Positions 44,993-54,771 of a stretch of DNA of 64,000 nucleotides are shown piece by piece; position 1 is the stretch's first letter, and every line of letters begins with the position of its first letter. The DNA is taken from NCBI RefSeq assembly GCF_010093535.1, contig NW_022985189.1:735825-799824 (forward strand), written 5' to 3'. This DNA is from Lindgomyces ingoldianus. Taxonomy: Eukaryota > Ascomycota > Dothideomycetes > Pleosporales > Lindgomycetaceae. The position numbers and the translations under genes were made by a program. A model generated the notes under the pieces. It had not been told where the DNA came from and ran no database searches. It saw only the letters and a list, made by a program, of their open reading frames with translations.

Positions 44993-47900
44993 AACTTTCG
45001 ATAGCAGGGCCGCATGAGCACGCGCTGTGAAGAGTCGATGGTAGTTTTGGACGAGTGGGTTGCGCATGGTTGATCCCAAGGTGACCTAGGTCCGGATCTA
45101 AATCATACTACCGCTTAGAAAACATCCAAATTAAAGTCCTTGTAAGCAAATAACCTCCCCCGGGTCACTGGAGAGGGGCTTGGAATAGGAAGCTTTTATC
45201 ATTAAGGTTCGCTAATTTCGAATAAGCGGCAAATATGTGAGAGTCATGGTGATAAAATTAACTGCTTCGTCGACAATACTTGCAAAAGGGGGTTGACATA
45301 GATCAGATCAGATGCGTTCATCCTAACGCGGCAATTACCATAATCTCTAGGTGCTGTTTGGTAAAGTCGCAACCCGTCCATGATCAAGCCGGTACCATGG
45401 AAGGTGAGTCACTATTTTCAGATCTTTGTTGACTTCGGTGCTAAGTCTCTTCATTCCTCTCACCACGATTGCTCATTAAGGTCAAATCCTAACTTGCTCT
45501 CGCAACCTTTCCGAACGCTTGAAAGCAGGCTGCAGAAACAACTCGATTTTGAACAACCAACATCCGTCTTCAGACGATCTACACTGCATCCATCCATCAC
45601 ATCTCACGAGCCTAAAGTCGCTACAGAGACACCGCTCAGGGCATTCGGCTAACCCGCTTTTCATCATAGCTATCCCTCTCTCTCGATCTGATACCTACAC
45701 CATTCGCTTCTCCATATCCGGACGACCCATCCCCCGAAAGCGCCCGCCATAAACGTCTCGAAACCGACAAACACTCGGCCATGGTCATCGCACAAGAGCA
45801 TCGCACCAGAGCCCTTATATAACTACATGAAAGTATCGGTCCGCGCAAACCTCCACCAAGCATGGCATTTCTGACTTGAAGAAGAATTCCGTTGGCATAT
45901 ACAATCTCGCTGGTCAACAGTCGACGGCTAATGTGTAGTCCTAGAAGACGTCCGGGCGGCGGGTACGATTTCTCTTGCAAAGCTTGAGTTTCTGCGTAGC
46001 AAACCAACGGCGGTGCATTGAATGCAGATGATGCAATACGGGACGTAGGATGGAGGGAAAAAAGGAAACGCAGGGTACTATTCCCGTGGCTATTTATGAG
46101 GATGGGTGGGGAGGTTGTTCTGGCAGGGTTGATATTGTTGCAAGGGGCAAAAGGTCAATCTTCTACCATGCACAGCAGAAGAATATATATAGGCGGAAGA
46201 AATGGACGTGCGACAGATATCGAATTCGGCCATTCCTTCGTGAATCCGGTCAGGATTACTGCAATGGGGCCGAGTAGGATACAATGAGTTCTCAAGGCGC
46301 GTCGGGAGATTTGGAAACAAGTGATGGGAATTATTAGTGAGATAGGAGGACAGAGCTGATACAATCATTGAACCCCAATATCGCAAGGAAGATTTGAGAG
46401 GAATAAATTACATCCTCCAGCCGCTCTATTCCGAGTTTTCTGCCGTATTGGAGCGTTTCGATAGAGGAGTTGTATCCGCCTCTTGATTCTGATAGACGCA
46501 ACAGTCTGCATGATGATTCGCGAGCGCGGTTTGTATACATTGTTCGCACGGGTGTTAAGAATAGCCTCAGTGCTCCCATTTATCTAGATGGTCTCCGCGC
46601 TCAGGATTTGCTACCATCTGAATTACGCCCTCTTGCCTAAGATGCCGCGTTGATATAGTAACAGTCTCCCTTACCGCAGCCATCGAAACCCATCTGGCTT
46701 TAGAGGGCCACGAGACCCAAAGCTACGCGACCTTAAATATCTGGAGTATTGGTGGAGGCCTCTGTGCGAGTGTTACTCCATGAGGGATTTCGATGTTGAT
46801 CGAAGCGTTGAAAATGATCAGGCGACTGGGACGGATGCGGGTGAAACAAGTTTGACAGTGAGGATGACGCGCGGGGCTGGCGGCGAGGAGTGGCTAGGCG
46901 AGAATTGTTGGGGAAGACCGTTCGCCTTTTTGCAAAAGGGGTTTGGAATGTGCGTTGAGAGAGGGTCTATTTGGGGTTGGGTTGATTAAAATTTTGGAAG
47001 GGAGGCTAAATCACGTGGAAATTTGGGTCGGTAGTAACTAATTTAGGACTAGATCCGTCTTTATTAGGACTAACGTCTCTCCATTCCCTGCGTGCCAAGA
47101 AGCATTTCACGCTCTCTGCGCACAGCCTCTGTTATTGGTGCCAGAAGATGAAGCCAGCGGGGAGAATAATGCTCAGTGCTAGAGGCAAAATCTGTGTCCA
47201 TCAAGTCCATCTATAATTACGATTCTTTGCGAAACGTAAGATCGGCGCTTGTATTTTGTGTTCATCGCTCGCACTGAAATCCGTCCATAATAAAATTATA
47301 CTTTTGAGACTGGAGAATCACCTGCAAAGTCTCATAAGCATTTTCAGCTTGTGTCACTCACAGCACGGGTATTTGTATTCGGTCTTTGAACATGGTTTGG
47401 ACTTGGGGCTTTTAAAACGATTTTACAAAGAACACCTCACTGTGGCTAGCTGTGCATAGAGTTTGTGCTTCGTGCCTAAATTCGGTGTAATCGTCAGCAA
47501 TACTGTTTAAACCTCTCTAATAGTACGTTTCAGGCGGAGGGTCAGATGCGCTAAGGCCTCGGCGGAAAGCCCAAAAGCTAATTTTCGGAAGCGAAATGTA
47601 AGGCGCCACCACTCTGGTACATGACTAGTCACGATTCAGAGGCTCTTCTTTCTTACTTACGGTTCAACCTCAAGATTCTGCTACCAAAGTAGGTCAGCCG
47701 TCGTCCCTGCCAGTAGTGGCGAGGCCGTGTACGACCCTCATTTGTCCTGCATGCGAATTACCATAACCTCAGCTTAAACAGCATAGATTGGTACTTCGGC
47801 TTCCCAGGTTCACCCAAAACTCAGCCTTCCCAGCATATTTTGACCTCAAACTTGTCAACACACAGTCTCTCCATGTGCCAACTCTATTTTAATTTCGAAC

Positions 47901-48329
47901 GCACTTGCCGATGTTTCCGAATTACGAATAAGGCAAGAACGTCACATCCACATAAGCACGGTGTGATTTCCACCTGCAGCTTCAGTTCTCACATCGGACC
48001 TCTCCAATATTGCACTAACGCCGATAGGCGGTCATATTCAACCTCCACAAGATGCAAAAATGCATACCCACGGCATCATCTGCGCCGTCTGACCAGGCTT
48101 CGTTGATTTTGACTGGACAGGAGCTCAACGAGGCAACCACGTCGATTTCTCTCGTGCCGAGATCGTACCGTTCCCGGGAGGTTTCTAGGCTAGGGAATTA
48201 ATGGACCTATTCATGAGACTAGCAGCAATGACTACCTCTTAGCCTGGAAAAGAAGGTTCTATCGGATGAAAATATGACCTCTCTATCAAGGCCACTAATG
48301 CCAGCCGGCTCGGTCCCTGGGCTTTGAGA
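44993..48329. other. 3.3-kb stretch without a recognised gene
   Basis: Normal composition. Short frames on both strands; the most coding-like run is forward at about 46680-46989, where PYRSHRNPSGFRGPRDPKLR is followed by DLKYLEYWWRPL and MRDFDVDRSVENDQATGTDA, probably a relic exon of an unknown gene. Nothing else can be named. Confidence 0.35.
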
Positions 48330-49438
48330 TAATCGAGCTCATGGGTAAAGATATCAATAGAGATTTATTCTCTATGCGGAAGCTAGACACGGGGAAGATG
48401 TACGCTGTGAGAGCTATCAGCAAAAAGAAATTGATTTATGACACCGAACACGTTCTAACAACTTCGAAACACAAGGTCTTTGTATGAAAACGTATAGGTC
48501 CATCTAACTTCTGGGTCGACAGGAAGTTCTGGTTCTAGAGACAAGAAATTTTATATTTCTTATCAGATTACAAGAATAGTGGCTTGATTTTCTGGTATTT
48601 AGAGAAGGAAGGTAGATTTTCGGAGCCGAAAGCAAGGTTTTATATCGCCGAAATCATTCTCGCGCTTCGTCACCTGCATGATAACGATATCGTCTATCGC
48701 GATCTCGGCCCAGGGAAAATCCTTCTCGACAACTACGGCCACATCGTTCTGTCTGATTTTGGTCTTTCCGTATCAAAACTGGACAGAGCGGATGATAGTT
48801 ACTTCGATTACCTTTCCCCAGAGATAGTCCTTACGGATGAAAAATACATAATGACGGTTGATTTCTGGAGCTTAGGAGTCCTCCCATTCGACATGGGTTG
48901 CGGATGGAGCTCTTCCTACTCTGGAAGTACTGAACAGATGTGCAAGAACATTCCCTTTGGCAAGACGCGATTTCATTCGGACGCTTGGGGAAGTGACGGA
49001 AAGGATCTGATCAAGCGCCTGCTCAATCGAAACCAGGAGCATCGCCCAGGAGCAGCCGGTGGCTCACAACAGTTAATGGACCATTGGTTTTTCAGTGACA
49101 TCGATTGGGATGCGCTGGGAAGAAAGGTAGTAACTCCCCCTTTCACCCCGCCTCATATGAGAACTGTGCTACCTGGCTATGAAGATGACGATGTCGCCGA
49201 ATTACCCCACTTGAAAAATGAGCTCACGCTGTTCGTCAAAACAACCCCATTCCTCACAAAGGTCTTCATAGATCCTGAATTCGTTGCCAGCAGCAGTGAA
49301 CCCGATCACTGGCAGCTCGCTGACTCTAGTTTCAGTGGTTTTTCAGACGACGATGAGATAAGGCTGTTGCGGAGGGATATGGAGGATAATGGGCAGGACG
49401 GTGGAGATTTCCAGTTCGAGATGGTTGATTTGTACTAG
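48330..49438 (+). pseudogene. Decayed AGC-type protein kinase (Ypk/Gad8-like), pseudokinase features
   Basis: The C-lobe is open at 48584-49438: EGRFSEPKARFYIAEIILAL, then IVYRDLGPGKILLD, SDFGLSVSK, VDFWSLGVL and PGYEDDD. The order matches AGC kinases, and near the end SFSGFSDDDE resembles the hydrophobic motif F-x-G-F-S/T. The N-lobe is recognisable upstream (48340-48560: GKMYAVRAISKKKLI) but in-frame stops at 48485 and about 48536 separate it. The active site is damaged: DLKPEN reads DLGPGK (catalytic Lys and Mg-binding Asn lost), the VAIK Lys position is Arg, and the GTPEYLAPE segment is shortened to YLSPE. DFG remains. No ATG opens the C-lobe frame. I call it a pseudogene; an expressed truncated pseudokinase is less likely. 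Confidence 0.72.
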
Positions 49439-49654
49439 CTTTCTCACGCTACTATACTGGACTCACTACAGAGTTCTCTTTCCGGTAGGTTTTGGTCACT
49501 GGTGAGATGAGTTGGTGAGATGAGTTTGAGAGATGGCTATGCACAACAATAGTAACAATGTAGCCCAGCTTATTTAATCACCTTCTCTCACGACTTAGCC
49601 CAGCTCGCGTAGGCTTCGTACGACTACACGGTTAAGATCCAGGATGCGAGCAGA
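49439..49654. other. Spacer before the hAT-type MITE
   Basis: No gene. The last 8 bases (49647-49654, CGAGCAGA) are the left copy of the target duplication of the next element. Confidence 0.6.
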
Positions 49655-50311
49655 CAGTGTGTCCAACCGTTAGTACACCTAATAGTACAGTACTGCAGTA
49701 CACTGATTTTGGTCACGTACGTACGTACAGGGCATCTACTCAGTATACTGTACTATACATGAGGCTGCTGTACTAACCGTTTACGGTAGTTATATAGGAT
49801 TTTTGGTGGTTTTGGGCGGTTGAAGGCAGGTTGCTGAGGGCCAGGGGGCTCGTGTTCGGAGATTAATGCGGAGAATGCCGTTATTGCCTGTTTTGTTAGC
49901 AATCTTCTAACAAATTCAGCAACTATGCCATCTACGTTATTCTTTTGCCCATTACGATGTCCTAATTCCTATCCCAATCAACGACGCGGTCGACAATAGA
50001 GGCTCTTCAACTGCAGAAGAATTAGTTACGTAACAACGCTGTTACTAGTGAGCTGACTGAGCTTACAGAGTACATTAAAACAGTGAGATCAACAACAGTA
50101 GATCTCACAAGGGGTATCACAACTTCCTAATTGGGTATAGTCTTTAGCTTCAGCGCAATTACTTCATAATACTTCAATATACTTCAGTTACTGTATCCTA
50201 ACCGTACACTGACGTCATCTCCTCCGTACAGTTAGTTAGTAACAGCCTCCTCTTCCGTAACTGTACTATACAGCCTCCAAAAGGCTCCGTAACTAACGGT
50301 TGGACACACTG
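49655..50311. mobile_element. Non-autonomous hAT element (MITE), 657 bp, 8-bp target duplication
   Basis: Left end CAGTGTGTCCAACCGTTAGT and right end, reverse complemented, CAGTGTGTCCAACCGTTAGT: a perfect 20-bp inverted repeat beginning CAGTG, as in many hAT elements. CGAGCAGA flanks both sides exactly (49647-49654 and 50312-50319), the 8-bp duplication of hAT transposases. The interior has no transposase frame and is rich in GTAC/TAGTACAGTACTG-type short palindromes. Composition is normal, so the copy is young or escaped RIP. It needs a transposase from elsewhere. Confidence 0.92.
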
Positions 50312-50319
50312 CGAGCAGA

Positions 50320-51096
50320 GGTGAGGGTCTGCCACCATAACGATTTGGTTAGGTTGATCCCACTGGCTCGTATCACACTGAAATTGGTGCTATCGTTGTT
50401 GATAAATATGATGCGTCATTGGTTACAAATATCATACCTATCGTTACGAATCCTCAAAATCCTATATATCAAGGTGTGGGTTTGGGATTAGATCGAGGAT
50501 GGACAACACGTAGTTTAGAGAACTTGGTGTGACTTCTCTTAAAGCTTCTGCCATTCTGTTCGGTGATGTCAGGAAAGACAATCTTGTGTATGTTCTAGAA
50601 AGGTACGAATATACGAATGTGGGGCTCGATTAATCTTATCAACTGACAGCCCTAGGTAGAGGCGACCAATTTTTTCCCTCCAACTTTATAACGGGACCCA
50701 GGAATAAGACTGTCTATATGGTTAGGTAATTTGCCACAGCGAAGCTTCGAGAACCCTCTAGGTTGGTGACAAGGCGGCCACTGTAGTAATAGAACGCCTT
50801 TAAGCTTAAAGATCTGCCACCCTTTGACCTTACTAGAAGCGGACGAACGACCTACCCAGGCCACAGGCTTGCGAGATTGAACTGCGGTTAAGAAGTACCT
50901 CTTGTATTGTGGCAAGTCATGGGGCTGAAGTGGTAGTGATTTACTAGACATAGTAGCCGGAGTGTTCGAGCTTTAGATGGTGTTTACAGAGTCACGCATG
51001 GCTCACACGATAGTCTCATGTTCCCAAGATTTACCCCTTTTCTTGCATATATATAGACCCTTAGGTACACTCCTTTGCCAATCAATCTAGTTCTTC
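50320..51096. other. Intergenic, nothing recognised
   Basis: Short reverse frame at 50652-50951 without family signature. A TATA-like GCATATATATAGACCC at about 51044-51059 precedes the next open frame. Confidence 0.35.
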
Positions 51097-51501
51097 ATGC
51101 CTCTGGTGCTACCACAAGCTTCACAGATACCCTACCTAAAAGCTACCAATAAAGCGTCTTTGCTGGACTATTCGTTCGACCCTAGTCCGCGTAAGCCTAG
51201 CTTGCCGCCTGTAGGCTACTGTGCCAGTATTAGCCAAATAAGCAACGCGACTAGCGAAGGTCCTATAAGAATGATTCAACACGCCTCGTTGAAGACTTTT
51301 CAACATATGAACCATAAAATGTTAAAAACCAGCGCCCAGCTCGGCACAGGTCGAAAATGTGTACAGCACAGTGGGAAGAGGGAATTAGGATATGCCTGTC
51401 TTCGAAATATAATTTCCCTACTAATGACTGGCTATAAGGATGATAAATATATGCTGCAAATTTTAAGCCCGCGTTTCGTGCGGTCAAGCGGGAAGAGTTA
51501 A
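51097..51501 (+). CDS. Small hypothetical protein, 134 aa
   Basis: An ATG at 51097 opens 134 codons. A TATA-like element lies about 40-50 nt upstream, unusually clear for this window. The protein is basic, has no signal peptide or transmembrane helix, and I recognise no domain. It may be chance: an 83-codon reverse frame overlaps it and composition gives little discrimination. Confidence 0.25.
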   Translation: MPLVLPQASQIPYLKATNKASLLDYSFDPSPRKPSLPPVGYCASISQISNATSEGPIRMIQHASLKTFQHMNHKMLKTSAQLGTGRKCVQHSGKRELGYACLRNIISLLMTGYKDDKYMLQILSPRFVRSSGKS

Positions 51502-51997
51502 GGCCGCTTAGCAATCGTAATTCTACATTAACTAGACAGATACAGGCTTTGAATGCTTCCAGTTAGCGCTGTTTGATGACTGGCCTCATCTTAAGGCGGC
51601 TGTGATTAACATAGCGGGTATTATGTGCGGCCGGTTCTTGGTACGTAGGGCTTCGGCTTGCAGGGACGGAGGCCACGAATTTTTGTACGTTATATTTTCA
51701 CCTCGAGACTCTCTCTCGCTCCTCAGACTTCCCAGGATTGCCCAACCTACCTAGTTTGGCCCTCACCACCTAATTGATAGCTCGCCTCTAACACCCTCTA
51801 TCCTCGGGCTAGCTTTGTGACATAAAAGGGTAGATGAATTCTACAACCACTTAAAAAGCTACATGCCCCTTTCCACTATTATTTTAAGACCACACCTGCC
51901 TGCCAAGTAATATCACCAGTTTGAAGCCACCCGCCAGGTTTTCTAGTTCACCAAAATGTCAAAAAGTTTCCGCAAGCAATCTAGGGGCAGATTTGAC

Positions 51998-52315
51998 TTA
52001 CTGGATACTGCTGCTCGCACACCCATCAATAATAGTAGCAAAAGCGGAATTACATTTGTCTTCTTTTAAGATTCCCTTCCCTCCAACGACGAAAATACCG
52101 CCGTTGACAACAATAGAGTCTGGAATGGTGTGTCCAACAGTAATGCGGCAAAACTCCCGGGCAGCCTGATGAAATCTGTTGGCGGCCATTCTTTCCCCAT
52201 TAGCACAGGTCAGACCTCCTTGTCTAGTTTGCAGAGGATGTACGGCAAGGGCGCGAGCATCGGTTAACGCAAAGGAGAGCGCTAGGACGCTAACTGTTGA
52301 AATAAAAGAAATCAT
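51998..52315 (-). CDS. Small secreted protein with four cysteines (effector-like)
   Basis: From the Met at 52315 the frame encodes 105 aa. Residues 1-20 are a clear signal peptide (MISFISTVSVLALSFALTDA); the mature part has Cys at 37, 56, 88 and 99, a count suited to two disulphides, and little else. The TAA stop is part of a consensus donor GTAAGT (51996-52001), and an acceptor at about 51943 would give an alternative C-terminus of some 18 residues, so the 3' end is uncertain. The frame also extends upstream to 52423, but that Met would bury the signal peptide. Size, secretion signal and location about 1 kb from RIP-mutated repeats fit a candidate effector; family unknown. Confidence 0.6.
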   Translation of the reverse strand: MISFISTVSVLALSFALTDARALAVHPLQTRQGGLTCANGERMAANRFHQAAREFCRITVGHTIPDSIVVNGGIFVVGGKGILKEDKCNSAFATIIDGCASSSIQ

Positions 52316-52423
52316 GTTGGTGAAATCGAAAATCGAAATCGGAAGTTGATTGCTGGTTAGGAGTGCTGGTAGAGTGAGAGGTAAAGAGGAAATTGGGCCA
52401 ATGTCGTCTAGAGCCCTAGCCAT

Positions 52424-53300
52424 TGAGAAAAGAAGCGCACTTTATAGTCCAGATGGACCTAATTGGAGACATCACCCTGAAATGCTTCCCTGCCTGGTAT
52501 GGTCGCCGGGTCTCGGATCGGCCCGCCTGTCGAAACACTTTGGAGTACTAGATTGAATGTCCCGGAAACAGCGGAGTTGAATTCGCGTGTCAAATAAAGC
52601 AGAATGTGATGTTGTGGTGTAGCTGACGTTAGATGCAGAGATGGAGTTTACACCTTGAAACCGACAGGAGGCCTTAGGACGCAATTTGATCGCTTAGTTA
52701 GGAGGCTATACTGTGCGCCTACGAGTTCTAGTGCTCGTGACGAGTTATTGACTGATAATATTGGTGAAGCTTGAAATTTGTGCCGCATGAGGAGAAAATG
52801 AATGACGCGGCTCAGTCCCGCCTTAAGGCCAAAAATGCAGGTCCGAGAACGCCTGATCGGTCAGTTGAAGAAGCACAGCGACTTGGCGTGTAGCTGAATC
52901 CCTGCACCCACTTAGGTTCTCCAACTAGAATTTAATATGGCACAATTGCGACGCGGATAGGATGCCCTGCCCTTGAGAGTCGACTGCAAACCGTGAAATG
53001 TTTGTCGAAGACATAGTTGGATTTGCTATACGCTGTATTTCTTTTCGCCTTCTTTAGTGCGCCTCGTCTAGTAAATGGTGCGTCGGGGTGATGGTCTCCT
53101 CCGCCAGAGATACTCCCCTACGTTCTAAGGATGGCCGGTGGTAAGCTGCATTCGAACTCATTCAAAACCGTCACAACTCACAGCACTCTAGAATCCGAAC
53201 CCAAGCAATGCCAACAAACTCGATCGAATCTACTCCCCTATTTTTAGATCCAGAGTTTCGGTTCAGTATGTACTCCATTCTCACATTTGGACACATGTTG
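52424..53300. other. Intergenic, nothing recognised
   Basis: Normal composition, no coding or repeat signature seen. Changes abruptly to RIP-type sequence near 53320. Confidence 0.4.
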
Positions 53301-53328
53301 CATAGCACTACAAGGAAATGCGCTATAG

Positions 53329-53515
53329 CTATAGCATGTTTCTTTAAAAGTTTTATATTTTATTTAAAAGCTTAGAGTATAAGCTATATCTAACATTTTT
53401 TTAGCACATCTAAGTAGTGTTATTAAAAATACATTAGTGTAAGAAAAGTAGTTTAGTAGGGTCTTAGTAAAAGTAAGTAACTTAGGTAAGTAAGTAACTT
53501 GCCTATAAAGTATGT
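53329..53515 (-). mobile_element. Pogo terminal fragment (about 190 bp)
   Basis: Matches the last 190 bp of the pogo element at 13777-21309 and ends at the same terminus (ACTTGCCTATAAAGTATGT, then TA at 53516-53517). RIP-mutated. Only the end is present, as in a truncated copy or a MITE derivative. Confidence 0.7.
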
Positions 53516-53639
53516 TATAAGGTTTTTTTATAGACAAGACTTTTTAAGTGTTTATAGCTAGCTAGGCTATAGGAAGCTACTCTACTTAGTTATTTTATTT
53601 GTAAAAGATATACTTTTATAATGTAAAAAACAGGGTATA

Positions 53640-53995
53640 CACTTCGCAATCAAGAGGTGTATTGACCAACAAGGGCGTGACTGTGACATAGGAGTACGAT
53701 TGGTACCCGCCCAATTCCTAAGGCGATCCTCTGCTATCTAAAGAGGGCTTCTACAACTGGCTATATACTTCTCCAGAGAGCCAGGCACGGCAGCGCTGGT
53801 AGCGACAGATCTAGTATGCCGTAGGTCCAGTTCAAAGTATTACCTGTCTAGGATGCCCGGCTTTTTAGGCGAGGTAGGCATTGTCTGGGAAGTGCGGGGT
53901 TAACGGCACGGTTCGGGAGTCGTCCGGGACTGCCTAGTGCAGTCTAGGCCAGTCTACGACAGCCTAGGAAACACCTGGATAGCCGGTTGTTACAT
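53640..53995. repeat. GC-normal segment with an LTR-like terminus inside AT-rich DNA
   Basis: A segment ending GGGCGTGACTGTGACA at about 53686 looks like an LTR edge (on the minus strand TGTCACAGTCACGCCC). The following 300 bp are GC-normal and have no open frame. Neither the partner terminus nor a target duplication was found. Confidence 0.3.
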
Positions 53996-54190
53996 ATAAG
54001 TACTTTTTTATTTTAGTGTTTATTTGTTCTGTCTGCCTATCTGTTTACAGGTAATAGGCTGTAGACATTTAATGTTTTATGTTTATGTGTCTTATAGCTG
54101 CTTACTAGAAATAACTTATAAATAACTTATCTTAATTAAAGATTATAGTAGTAAAACTGCTATATAGTAAAGTTATATTTTGTTTAAAAT

Positions 54191-54559
54191 TGTTGAATGG
54201 ACTCTCTGCTAGCTAGCACTTGGTGTCAGCAAATGCGTACGAGACGGAGAGGTTTGCACGGTGTAAACATCGCACAGGGGTGTTAGGTAACTAGTGTTAA
54301 TTGCTTCTTATTATTTCTATTGTACAAAGGAAAGAGGTTAATATAGTCCTAAACTCTGCGCACAGATCTCTGTGCACAGGGATCTAGGCGCATCTAAGCC
54401 ACGTGACTATTAACTAGGCGCCTAAATATTACTATTTAGACATTAGCAACCTTTTATTTTTCCTTTATATAAGACTTGCCTTATTTACACATACAGTAGA
54501 CAGGTTGCTATAGGGCCCTTTTTACCTATCTTGTACAGGCTTAAGTCTGTTAACTAACA
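54191..54559 (-). repeat. 3' LTR of the first copia element
   Basis: 369 bp, TGTTGAATGG…TTAACTAACA, so it begins TGTT and ends AACA as copia LTRs do. The first 83 bp match 60034-60116 with C/T and G/A differences, this copy being the less mutated. Confidence 0.75.
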
Positions 54560-54568
54560 CTTTAACTC

Positions 54569-54771
54569 TGTCACAGTCAGCATGCTCAAGCTACAAGCAA
54601 GAGGTGGTGTAACTCAACTAGATTAAACTAAGGAGCAGAGGAGCTGCTCTGCGAGTTTAATATACATGTGTGCCCCCTGCCAAGGCGCTACTCGTAGCAC
54701 TAGCGTGCTACTCGTTGCGCAAGCGAGGGAGCTGATGCCGCAGAGCATGTGAGGCGGTACACGCCGTCACA
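54569..54771 (-). mobile_element. Solo LTR (203 bp), second copy, target duplication AACTC
   Basis: Reverse complement of the solo LTR at 13044-13247 with only a few differences. Flanked by AACTC at 54564-54568 and 54772-54776. GC-normal within AT-rich host sequence, immediately inside the copia 3' LTR. Confidence 0.92.

Noticed and set aside
45636..46007. 123-codon reverse frame
   Set aside because: No signature and competing frames on the other strand; not listed as a gene.
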